This document shows, piece after piece, positions 25,188-33,507 of a stretch of 37,532 bases of DNA. The stretch covers positions 1 to 37,532 of the forward strand of contig CAZHQW010000033.1 in assembly GCA_964534745.1 (NCBI GenBank), in the 5' to 3' direction. Source of the stretch: G020354785 sp964534745. Lineage in GTDB: Bacteria; Bacteroidota; Bacteroidia; Bacteroidales; UBA10428. Each line of letters starts with the position of its first letter. Position 1 is the first letter of the stretch. The position numbers and the translations under genes are program-made. The notes below the pieces were generated by a model. It did no database searches. It was not told where the DNA came from and worked only from the letters and a program-made list of their open reading frames with translations.

Positions 25188-26072
25188 ATGACCCAGAAAA
25201 AGTTTACCGGAACCGGCGTTGCAATAGTAACTCCATTCAGAAAAGACATAAGTGTTGATTTCAAATCCCTTGAAAAGCTTCTTGAGCACATAATAAAAAA
25301 TGGCGTTGACTATATTGTAGCCCTTGGCACTACCGGTGAATCTGCCACTTTGTCGAAAGATGAAAAGCAGGCAGTAATAAACTATGTTATTGAGGTCGTT
25401 GACAGCAGGGTTCCCCTGGTTGTTGGCATGGGAGGTAATAATACACAGGAATTGGTTAATTGTATAAACTCCACTGATTTTAAAAATATAGATGCCATAC
25501 TGTCTGTGGCGCCATATTATAACAAACCGTCACAGCAGGGCATATATGAGCATTTCAAGGCAATAGCCTCCGCAAGTCCGGTTCCCGTAATGATTTACAA
25601 CGTACCGGGGCGGACAAGCTCCAACATATCTGCAGAAACTGCAGTAAGACTTGCCAGCGAGATAAAGGGAATCATTGCTGTTAAAGAAGCATCGGGGAAC
25701 TTATCACAGATAATGAAGATAATCAAAAATAAGCCCAAAGGATTCCAGGTTATTTCCGGTGATGACACACTGACACTTCCTATAGTTGCAGCAGGCGGAG
25801 AAGGTGTCATATCGGTCGCAGCCAACGCTTATCCTCGCGAAATTTCCGATATGGTTAATTATGCATTGAAGAGTGATATGGCAAGGGCTGGAGAAATACA
25901 TTACAGATTAATGGACATGGTTGATGCCCTTTTTGAGGAAGGTAATCCTTCAGGTGTAAAGGCGGTGCTTGAAATACTGAAAATCTGCACCTGTAATGTA
26001 AGGCTGCCACTATTGCCTGTTAGCGACGCGCTCTACCGCAAAATAAACGATATTGTAAAAAAGCTTAAATAG
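25188..26072 (+). CDS. dapA: 4-hydroxy-tetrahydrodipicolinate synthase
   Basis: The 294-residue TIM-barrel aldolase condenses pyruvate with aspartate semialdehyde, the first committed step to diaminopimelate and lysine. Visible active-site residues are T48/T49 in ALGTTGESATL, Y111 in APYYNKPSQQG, Y137 in VMIYNVPGRTS, R142 and the Schiff-base lysine K166 in IIAVKEASGN. The GXXGXXS-like GDD-TLPIVAAGGEGVIS segment follows. It shares its substrate with the homoserine dehydrogenase encoded at 7232 but lies in another operon. It starts three bases after the DUF6913-like gene and converges on secA with a 21-base gap lacking a clear hairpin. Confidence 0.97.
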   Translation: MTQKKFTGTGVAIVTPFRKDISVDFKSLEKLLEHIIKNGVDYIVALGTTGESATLSKDEKQAVINYVIEVVDSRVPLVVGMGGNNTQELVNCINSTDFKNIDAILSVAPYYNKPSQQGIYEHFKAIASASPVPVMIYNVPGRTSSNISAETAVRLASEIKGIIAVKEASGNLSQIMKIIKNKPKGFQVISGDDTLTLPIVAAGGEGVISVAANAYPREISDMVNYALKSDMARAGEIHYRLMDMVDALFEEGNPSGVKAVLEILKICTCNVRLPLLPVSDALYRKINDIVKKLK

Positions 26073-26093
26073 AAAAGTATCCTCTGTCAGTTG

Positions 26094-29000
26094 TCAGACC
26101 TGTGCTCCCATGCCCGGCCTTCCATGGCAGTATTTGTACTTCTTGCCGCTGCCACAGGGGCATAAATCGTTTCTCCCTATTTTTTTCTCAACCCTCACCG
26201 GCTGTACTCTCTGCTGCCTTTCCTGCTGGGACTGGCTTTCGCCATATGAAGGCTGGTATTCACTCTTGCTGGCCTCAAGTTCACTCATGTCAAGTCTTCT
26301 GGGACCCGGTGCATTTCGTACTTCGCTTGAGTCACGGATAGGTATATGTCCCCTCATTAATATGCCGACGACATCCTTATTAATCTTGTCTATCATTGCC
26401 CTGAACAGTTCGTATGACTCGAACTTATATATTAACAGGGGATCCTTTTGTTCATAGGTGGCATTCTGGACCGACTGTTTAAGGTCGTCAAGCTCACGCA
26501 GGTTTTCCTTCCACGACTCATCAATAATTGCCAGCACGATTGATTTTTCATATGATCTGACCAGCTCCTCTCCATTTGTATTGTATGCTTTTTCAAGGTT
26601 GGTCAGGATATGGTAAGTCCGTGTACCGTCGGTAATAGGAACAACAATATTCTCATATATTTTTGACTGTTTTTCATATACATCCTTTATAACAGGATAA
26701 GCCTGCTTTGCTATTACTTCTTTTTTCCTCAGGTACGAATCAATTATGGTTATATATAGTTTTTCAATGATTTCTTCGGCTCCCATCTTAAGATAATCTG
26801 ATTCATCAACTGGTGAGTCAACAGACAGGATACGCAGAACCTCAAACTTGAACTCTTCAAACTCTGTATTCCCATGGTATTCATTTACCAGGTTTTCACA
26901 TACATCATACATCATGTTTGCAACATCGACCTGTATCCTTTCACCGAACAAGGCATGTTTTCTCTTTGTATAGATGACCTCACGCTGTGAGTTCATTACA
27001 TCGTCATATTCAAGGAGCCTCTTCCTTATGCCGAAGTTGTTTTCTTCAACTTTTTTCTGTGCCCTTTCAATGGAACGTGAGATCATGCGGTGCTGTATAA
27101 CTTCACCTTCCTTTAGTCCCATCCTGTCCATTAGTCCGGCTATCCTGTCGGAACCGAAAAGGCGCATAAGGTCATCTTCAAGAGACACATAGAACTGTGA
27201 TGATCCCGGGTCTCCCTGCCTCCCGGAGCGGCCCCTGAGCTGCCTGTCAACTCTTCTTGATTCGTGCCTCTCCGTCCCTATAATTGACAGTCCCCCCGCT
27301 TTTCTGACTTCTTCGGTGAGCTTGATGTCCGTACCCCTGCCGGCCATATTGGTAGCTATGGTAACTGTCCCCCTCTTGCCCGCGTCGGCAACGATCTCAG
27401 CTTCCCGCTGATGAAGCTTGGCATTCAGTACGTTATGCTTTATACCTTTCATCTTGAGCATGCGGCTCAGCAATTCGGAAATTTCCACGGAAGTTGTTCC
27501 CACAAGAACAGGCCTTCCGTTATTTATAAGGTCGACTATTTCTTCAATAGTTGCATTATACTTTTCACGTTTCGTTTTATAAACGAGATCTTCATAATCT
27601 GTCCTTATTACAGGTTCATTGGTAGGAATGACAACAACATCCAGCTTATAGATATCCCACAACTCACCTGCTTCGGTTTCTGCCGTGCCGGTCATTCCTG
27701 CAAGCTTTTCGTACATCCTGAAATAGTTCTGAAGCGTTATTGTTGCAAAGGTCTGGGTTGCAGCTTCAACCTGCACCCTCTCCTTTGCTTCTATGGCCTG
27801 ATGCAGTCCGTCGGAATAACGCCTTCCCTCCATTATACGTCCGGTCTGCTCATCAACAATCTTTACTTTATTGTCAATAACAACATATTCAACATCCTTT
27901 TCAAACAGTGCATATGCTTTAAGCAGCTGGTTTACAGTATGTACTCGCTCAGATTTAATTGCATAGTCCTGCAGTAGCTTGTCTTTCTTCTGCAGAATTT
28001 CTACAGGTTTGAGATTTGACTTCTCGAGGTCAGCAATCTCCGAACCTATATCAGGAAGAATAAAGAAATCTGTTTCTTCAGCAGAGGTGGTTATTAAGTC
28101 AATACCTTTATCCGTAAGCTCCACAGAATTAAGTTTTTCATCGATTATGAAGTATAGATCGTCAGTGACCTTATGCATGTTCTTACTGTTCTCCTGCATA
28201 TAAAAGTTCTCGGTCTTCAGCAGAAGAGTCTTATTTCCCTGCTCACTCAGGAATTTTATAAGTGCTTTATTCTTGGGCAAACCTTTAAATGACTGAAGCA
28301 GCTTAAAACCTCCTGTTTCATTATTGCCATCCTGGATCTGCTTTTTTGCATCGGCAAGCACTTCATTGACGAGCTTTCTTTGCGCATTGACAAGCTTTTC
28401 AACCTTGGGCTTCAGTTCATCAAATTCCTGGCTGTCTCCACGTGGTACAGGTCCTGATATTATAAGCGGTGTCCTGGCATCATCGATAAGCACTGAGTCT
28501 ACCTCGTCCACTATTGCATAATTGTGTTTTCTCTGAACCAGGTCATTCGGACTGATAGCCATGTTATCCCTGAGGTAGTCAAAGCCAAACTCATTATTTG
28601 TGCCGTATGTTATGTCTGCAGCGTAGGCCTTGCGCCTTCCATCGGAATTGGGTTGGTGCTTGTCAATACAGTCAACCGATAAACCGTGAAATTCATATAT
28701 GGGGCCCATCCATTCCGCATCACGCTTTGCCAGGTAGTCATTTACCGTGACAATGTGAACGCCGCGCCCGGTGAGGGCATTTAAAAATACAGGCAGGGTA
28801 GCCACCAGCGTTTTACCTTCACCCGTGGCCATCTCGGCTATCTTGCCCTGATGCAGAACCACACCACCGATAAGCTGAACATCATAATGAACCATGTCCC
28901 ATGTTATCTCATTACCTCCTGCTATCCATTTGTTATAATACCTTACCTTGTTGCCTGTTATCTGGATGTGGGGCTTTGTGGCAGCAAGATCCCTGTCAAA

Positions 29001-29408
29001 ATCCGTTGCCGTGGCTTCAAGATACTCATTATCGTTAAACCTCCTTGCTGTCTCCTTTACAAGGGCAAATGTTACAGGCAGTACTTCGTCAAGTACAACT
29101 TTCAGCTTTTCATCGATGTCTTTTTCTATGCTGTCTATCTGGTTATAAATTCTTTCAGCTTCATCTACCGGGGGCTTTTCGGTTTCAATCTTTTCCTTAA
29201 GCTCCCTAATCTTTTCCTCATCAGCCTTAATATAATCCTTTATTGTCTTTTTTATCTCAATTGTCTTTGCCCTCAGATCATCATTTGACAAAGGCTGTAT
29301 TTTGGGATATTCTTCCTTGAATCTTTCACTATATGGGGCAAGTTCCTGCAGATCTCTCTCGTATTTGCTGCCGAAAATTTTGCTTAATATGCTTGTTAAA
29401 AAACCCAT
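26094..29408 (-). CDS. secA: Protein translocase ATPase SecA
   Basis: The 1104-residue motor drives proteins through SecYEG at the inner membrane. It shows Walker A ATGEGKT (194-200), the DEAD-type motif VDEVDSVLIDDARTPL, the preprotein-crosslinking domain, NBD2 with GTTSVEISELLSRML and NMAGRGTDIKL, the arginine-rich RQLRGRSGRQGDPG, the scaffold and wing, and a C-terminal SEC-C motif CPCGSGKKYKYCHG that binds zinc and SecB. At about 1100 residues it is longer than the ~900-residue E. coli protein. The extra length lies mainly in N-terminal charged helices (about 60-100) and in a segment around residues 300-460, as is usual in Bacteroidota. Both T9SS proteins and the lipoproteins of this window depend on it. 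Confidence 0.98.
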   Translation of the reverse strand: MGFLTSILSKIFGSKYERDLQELAPYSERFKEEYPKIQPLSNDDLRAKTIEIKKTIKDYIKADEEKIRELKEKIETEKPPVDEAERIYNQIDSIEKDIDEKLKVVLDEVLPVTFALVKETARRFNDNEYLEATATDFDRDLAATKPHIQITGNKVRYYNKWIAGGNEITWDMVHYDVQLIGGVVLHQGKIAEMATGEGKTLVATLPVFLNALTGRGVHIVTVNDYLAKRDAEWMGPIYEFHGLSVDCIDKHQPNSDGRRKAYAADITYGTNNEFGFDYLRDNMAISPNDLVQRKHNYAIVDEVDSVLIDDARTPLIISGPVPRGDSQEFDELKPKVEKLVNAQRKLVNEVLADAKKQIQDGNNETGGFKLLQSFKGLPKNKALIKFLSEQGNKTLLLKTENFYMQENSKNMHKVTDDLYFIIDEKLNSVELTDKGIDLITTSAEETDFFILPDIGSEIADLEKSNLKPVEILQKKDKLLQDYAIKSERVHTVNQLLKAYALFEKDVEYVVIDNKVKIVDEQTGRIMEGRRYSDGLHQAIEAKERVQVEAATQTFATITLQNYFRMYEKLAGMTGTAETEAGELWDIYKLDVVVIPTNEPVIRTDYEDLVYKTKREKYNATIEEIVDLINNGRPVLVGTTSVEISELLSRMLKMKGIKHNVLNAKLHQREAEIVADAGKRGTVTIATNMAGRGTDIKLTEEVRKAGGLSIIGTERHESRRVDRQLRGRSGRQGDPGSSQFYVSLEDDLMRLFGSDRIAGLMDRMGLKEGEVIQHRMISRSIERAQKKVEENNFGIRKRLLEYDDVMNSQREVIYTKRKHALFGERIQVDVANMMYDVCENLVNEYHGNTEFEEFKFEVLRILSVDSPVDESDYLKMGAEEIIEKLYITIIDSYLRKKEVIAKQAYPVIKDVYEKQSKIYENIVVPITDGTRTYHILTNLEKAYNTNGEELVRSYEKSIVLAIIDESWKENLRELDDLKQSVQNATYEQKDPLLIYKFESYELFRAMIDKINKDVVGILMRGHIPIRDSSEVRNAPGPRRLDMSELEASKSEYQPSYGESQSQQERQQRVQPVRVEKKIGRNDLCPCGSGKKYKYCHGRPGMGAQV

Positions 29409-29444
29409 GATATAATAATCTTAAAATAAAATAAAAATAAATGT

Positions 29445-29452
29445 CAAAGATA
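29445..29452 (-). promoter_or_regulatory. Candidate -7 box for secA
   Basis: The minus strand reads TATCTTTG, matching TAnnTTTG, 37 bases upstream of the secA start. A -33 TTG is not evident, so support is partial. Confidence 0.4.
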
Positions 29453-29552
29453 ATGTAAAATAGTGAATTTTGGGCTAATACTAATTAACAGGAATTTCAT
29501 TTTTTATAAATATAAAAGTATATAAAATAAACTTTAACTATCTTTAAGCTTT

Positions 29553-29573
29553 GACAATAAGCTTGATATTGTC
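29553..29573. promoter_or_regulatory. Inverted repeat upstream of the Asp-box T9SS gene
   Basis: GACAATA AGCTTGA TATTGTC is a perfect 7+7 dyad with a 7-base spacer, ending 25 bases before the ATG at 29599. It overlaps the expected promoter region and could be a repressor site or a leader hairpin. No factor can be named. Confidence 0.35.
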
Positions 29574-29598
29574 TAATAGTAATTTAGAAATGAATTGA

Positions 29599-32500
29599 AT
29601 GAAAAAGCTGTTGATGCCGGTTTTAATGCTCTATTTAATCTGTGGCGGATTTGCAAACGGACAGCCCTGGATGAAAGCTTCGCGGCTGAAGTCATCTGAG
29701 GAGCCAAATTTCTATAATATCCAGAAATCCTTTAATGATTATTGGAAAGACAGGCCTATAGAAAGAAGTAAAGGGTATAACCCGTTTAAAAGGTGGGAGT
29801 ACTTTATGGAGCCAAGGGTTTACCCTTCAGGAGTATTCCCGAATACAATAATATGGAATGAGATTGAGAAAAAGGAATCGGCAGAAAGATCTGAAATGGC
29901 AGCTACTGCAAACTGGACGCACCTGGGGCCTGACGATACACCGCGTTATTATAACAATAACAGCCTGATAGGCGGCTCGGGACGAATAAACTGCATAGCT
30001 TTCCATCCTTTTGATACGAGCATAATTTACGTAGGCGCACCTTCAGGCGGATTCTGGAAGACAACAGACGGGGGGCAGACCTGGGTTACCTCCACGGATC
30101 AGCTCGCTGCAATAGGTATCTCAGATATTGCAGTCATACCGCAGAGTCCGAATGTAATTTACCTGGCAACAGGTGATGGCGACGGTCTGGATACGTACAG
30201 CATAGGAATATTGAAATCCACTAACGGGGGTGTATCGTGGAAACCTACGATTGTCTCCGAAGATGTTACCAGCAACAATCATTTCAGGAGGATATTAGTA
30301 CATCCTGTTGATCCTGACATTATGATTGCTGCCTCGGCAAAAGGGATATATAAGACTACTGACGGATGGGATACATATAGCCTGGTTAAGAGCGGACATT
30401 TCAAGGACCTGGAGTTTAATACTTCTGACCCGAGTATAATATATGCCACATCTTACGACTATAATGGAAACGCAAAGATTTATAAATCTACCGATACCGG
30501 TGACACTTTCAACGAGGCCATGACCGGCATCAACCTGAACGGAGAAGTAGACAGGATAGAGCTTGCAGTCACAAAAGCGAACTCCTCTTATGTATATGCA
30601 CTTTGCAGTAATGCCAGTGACGGCGGGTTTCACGGACTGTACAGATCTGTGAATGGTGGTCAGGTATGGAGCCTGATATATTCAGGAAACTACCTTAACC
30701 TGCTGGGATGGGAAGCTGACGGACAGGACCAGGGGGGACAGGGATGGTATGATCTAACTCTGGCAGTATCACCGGATAAGGCAACAGAGGTATTCATAGG
30801 GGGAGTTAATATATGGTGGTCAATAAGCGGGGGAGGAGGATGGAAGCCAATTACTATGTGGTACCATGGCCATGAGGCCGAATATGTACATGCCGATCAC
30901 CATATGCTTGTTTTTAATCCTTATACGGATGTGCTCTTCTCAGGCAATGACGGCGGAATATATAAAAGCTATGATAAAGGTGAAACGTGGACTGACATAA
31001 GCGACGGATTGCATATACTTCAAATTTACAGGATCACTAACTCGGTGAATGATCCTGACCTGAATATTACAGGCAACCAGGATAACGGGACCATAATGAG
31101 GGATGCATCGGACTGGTACGAGATATATGGAGGCGACGGTATGGAATGTTTTATTGACTATAATGATGATGATATTATTTATGTATCCATGCAGCGGGGC
31201 AGCCTCATGAAATCAATAGACGGCGGGAAAAACTTTTCCAGTATCAAGCCTGATGTCGGGGATGATGGTGCATGGATAACCCCGTTTATTATGCATCCTG
31301 TCATTCCTAATATCATCTATTCAGGATATCAGGATGTATATAAAAGTGTTAACGGCGGATACTCATGGACAAAAATATCTGATAATCTGACGGGAGGGGA
31401 AAACCTGAATGCCTTGGCTGTGGCAGGCAGTAATGATGACCATATCTATGCATCGGCCCGGGATAAAATATGGAAAACAAATGATGGTGGCGACACGTGG
31501 ACTGACATTTCTGAAGGCATCTCCGACCATTATATTACAGGTATTGCCGTTTCGGAAACAGACCCGAATAAAGTCTGGATCACACTATCGGGTTATGAAG
31601 CCGGGGAAAAGATTTACTATTCTGCTAATGGTGGCCAGTCATGGTCGAATTATTCGGAGGGATTGCCAAATGTGCCTGCCAACTGTATCATATATAAGAA
31701 TAGTTCCAATAACGCCTTATATGCCGGGACAGATATAGGAGTATATTACCGCGACAGGTCAATGTCACAGTGGGTGGACTACTCCGATAACCTGCCTAAC
31801 GTTATTGTAAATGACCTTGCCATACATTATACGGCAGGAAAGCTTCGTGCAGGGACATACGGCAGGGGATTATGGGAATCTGATTTATATCCTGAGACCT
31901 CTGCAACCTATGCTGACTATACAGTTCAAAATACGAACATATGTATTAGCGCATCAACAAAATTTACTTATGCAGGATCAGCGGATATTGACAGCATAAG
32001 CTGGAGCTTTGGCAGCGGAGCTTCTCCTTCTTCGGCAAAAACTACCGGTCCCCACAATGTCAGTTATAGTACTACCGGCTGGAAGACTGTTGAGCTGAAA
32101 GTGTATAAAAATGGTGTTAAATACAACGATGTAAAGACTGACATACTAAATGTTGTAAGTGAACTGGATTTCGATGTATACCCTGAAATGACAGCCCTGT
32201 GTGCGGGAGGGGAGGTTCACCTTTATGCAGGGGGCAACCATGACTTTACATGGGCACCTTCAACCGGACTTAACACAACATCGGGCGACCATGTTATAGC
32301 CAGTCCCTCCCAGAAGACAACTTATGTTGTGACGGCGACCAGTGGTTCATGCATTGCCGAGAAGTCTGTCAGTATCCTGCTGTCTTCAAATGATAATGTC
32401 TGTGATGCTATAACACTTAATGAAGGGGCAAACGGTTATTTTACCAACGTATGCGCCACAGCTGAAGAAAATGAACCGGTGCCTCCCAAAGGTTCGACCG

Positions 32501-33132
32501 GATTGTATGGGTGTGAGTCGCAGGACGGATGGTGTGACGGGGAGACAACCATTGACAACAGCGTGTGGTTTAAGTTTATCGCTCCTGACTATGATATAGT
32601 ATCGATAGCAACCAGCGGATTTGATAACCAGATAGCAGTATATAAAGCCGGGACTTGCAATGATCTGCTAACGGACAACTATGAGCTTATTGCTGCCAAT
32701 GATGACTTTCCGGGAATGACCGATTATGCGGCATGTATACAGGAGATGACCGGCCTTGTGCCTGGCGACACCTACTGGCTGCAGCTCGACGGCTCATACG
32801 GCGGTGTTGAAGGAATATGCTCCATAAGTATTAATAATTACAGGCTTAGTTCTTCTAACGAGAAATTACTTGAGCATGGGGATGCCCGCGTTGATATTTA
32901 TCCCAATCCCAACAACGGAATATTCACAGTCAGTTATGCAGTGCAGGACCTGTCAGAGGTAACGGTAAAAATATACAATATTCAGGGCAACAAAATGATG
33001 GAAAAAAAGGTAAGGCCATCTCAGCTGGAAAATGAAACTATTATCAATGCAGGTACCCTTCCAAAAGGTATCTATATCTTGCAGTTAATAAACAGGGACA
33101 ATTATATGTATAATAAATTTATTGTTAATTAA
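29599..33132 (+). CDS. Large secreted Asp-box (BNR/sortilin-like) propeller protein with PKD and T9SS domains
   Basis: The 1177-residue protein has a signal peptide (LLMPVLMLYLICGGFANG). Two successive beta-propellers (about 100-760) are marked by Asp-boxes such as TTDGGQTW, STNGGVSW, SVNGGQVW, SYDKGETW, SIDGGKNF, SVNGGYSW, TNDGGDTW and SANGGQSW. A PKD-like domain (WSFGSGASPSS...TVELKVY), an Ig-like segment with two Cys, and a pre-peptidase-C-terminal-like domain (DNVCDAITLNEGANGYF to GVEGICSISI) follow. The last 80 residues (VDIYPNPNNGIFTVSYAV to NKFIVN) are a T9SS sorting domain. The architecture fits a surface-attached binding or glycan-active protein. No sialidase FRIP motif or xyloglucanase catalytic pair is recognisable, so no enzyme activity is claimed. 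Confidence 0.9.
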   Translation: MKKLLMPVLMLYLICGGFANGQPWMKASRLKSSEEPNFYNIQKSFNDYWKDRPIERSKGYNPFKRWEYFMEPRVYPSGVFPNTIIWNEIEKKESAERSEMAATANWTHLGPDDTPRYYNNNSLIGGSGRINCIAFHPFDTSIIYVGAPSGGFWKTTDGGQTWVTSTDQLAAIGISDIAVIPQSPNVIYLATGDGDGLDTYSIGILKSTNGGVSWKPTIVSEDVTSNNHFRRILVHPVDPDIMIAASAKGIYKTTDGWDTYSLVKSGHFKDLEFNTSDPSIIYATSYDYNGNAKIYKSTDTGDTFNEAMTGINLNGEVDRIELAVTKANSSYVYALCSNASDGGFHGLYRSVNGGQVWSLIYSGNYLNLLGWEADGQDQGGQGWYDLTLAVSPDKATEVFIGGVNIWWSISGGGGWKPITMWYHGHEAEYVHADHHMLVFNPYTDVLFSGNDGGIYKSYDKGETWTDISDGLHILQIYRITNSVNDPDLNITGNQDNGTIMRDASDWYEIYGGDGMECFIDYNDDDIIYVSMQRGSLMKSIDGGKNFSSIKPDVGDDGAWITPFIMHPVIPNIIYSGYQDVYKSVNGGYSWTKISDNLTGGENLNALAVAGSNDDHIYASARDKIWKTNDGGDTWTDISEGISDHYITGIAVSETDPNKVWITLSGYEAGEKIYYSANGGQSWSNYSEGLPNVPANCIIYKNSSNNALYAGTDIGVYYRDRSMSQWVDYSDNLPNVIVNDLAIHYTAGKLRAGTYGRGLWESDLYPETSATYADYTVQNTNICISASTKFTYAGSADIDSISWSFGSGASPSSAKTTGPHNVSYSTTGWKTVELKVYKNGVKYNDVKTDILNVVSELDFDVYPEMTALCAGGEVHLYAGGNHDFTWAPSTGLNTTSGDHVIASPSQKTTYVVTATSGSCIAEKSVSILLSSNDNVCDAITLNEGANGYFTNVCATAEENEPVPPKGSTGLYGCESQDGWCDGETTIDNSVWFKFIAPDYDIVSIATSGFDNQIAVYKAGTCNDLLTDNYELIAANDDFPGMTDYAACIQEMTGLVPGDTYWLQLDGSYGGVEGICSISINNYRLSSSNEKLLEHGDARVDIYPNPNNGIFTVSYAVQDLSEVTVKIYNIQGNKMMEKKVRPSQLENETIINAGTLPKGIYILQLINRDNYMYNKFIVN

Positions 33133-33148
33133 TTATACAGCTGTAAAT

Positions 33149-33433
33149 ATGTGTATAAATAATTTGCAAATAGTAGACTTCGGATGTATACTTGTCGCTG
33201 AAAACGGTAAGAAATACAGGCGGCTGAAAGTCAGGGATCTTACAAACAATAAGGTTGTGGATCATGTTATATTTGAAAAGACCAATCCATCCTTGTGGAG
33301 GGATTTTCTCAAATATGAAAAAACAAGCTGCCAGCAATCAGTCTATAATGGCAAGATAGTCACCCACGAGGGCCTTGACGTGCTTATCCTTGCTTCCGAA
33401 TCTGCCGAGTATCCGGCTGATACAGAAGACTAA
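33149..33433 (+). CDS. Small protein of unknown function
   Basis: The ATG at 33149 gives 94 residues. The frame can be extended to a TTG at 33122, overlapping the previous gene by 11 bases, but the ATG is more plausible. No signal peptide is present. The core LQIVDFGCILVAENGKKYRRLKVRD followed by NKVVDHVIFEKTNPSLWRDF resembles a small beta-rich cytosolic domain, but I recognise no family. It ends 37 bases from the converging M16 peptidase. It could be read through from the large T9SS gene. Confidence 0.5.
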   Translation: MCINNLQIVDFGCILVAENGKKYRRLKVRDLTNNKVVDHVIFEKTNPSLWRDFLKYEKTSCQQSVYNGKIVTHEGLDVLILASESAEYPADTED

Positions 33434-33459
33434 GCCTTAAATCCTGCTATTCTGCCTGC

Positions 33460-33507
33460 GCAGCTGCCTGTTATTCAACATTTGCAGCTGCCTGTTCTTC
33501 AACACTT
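33460..33507. repeat. 24-bp tandem duplication at the 3' end of the M16 peptidase gene
   Basis: Bases 33460-33483 and 33484-33507 are two copies of a 24-mer beginning GCAGCTGCCTGTT that differ at two positions. One difference (A at 33473 versus C at 33497) turns a GAA codon into the TAA stop of the peptidase on the minus strand. The C-terminus therefore reads SVEEQAAA then NVE-stop, and bases beyond the stop would continue the repeat (QAAA). Confidence 0.85.

Noticed and set aside
29551..29579. E. coli-type TTGACA-N17-TAATAG promoter
   Set aside because: The Bacteroidota primary sigma factor does not use this consensus. The same bases are better described as a GACAATA/TATTGTC dyad.
29599..33132. 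Sialidase, because of many Asp-boxes
   Set aside because: Asp-boxes occur in many propellers. No FRIP motif or sialidase arginine triad is recognisable.
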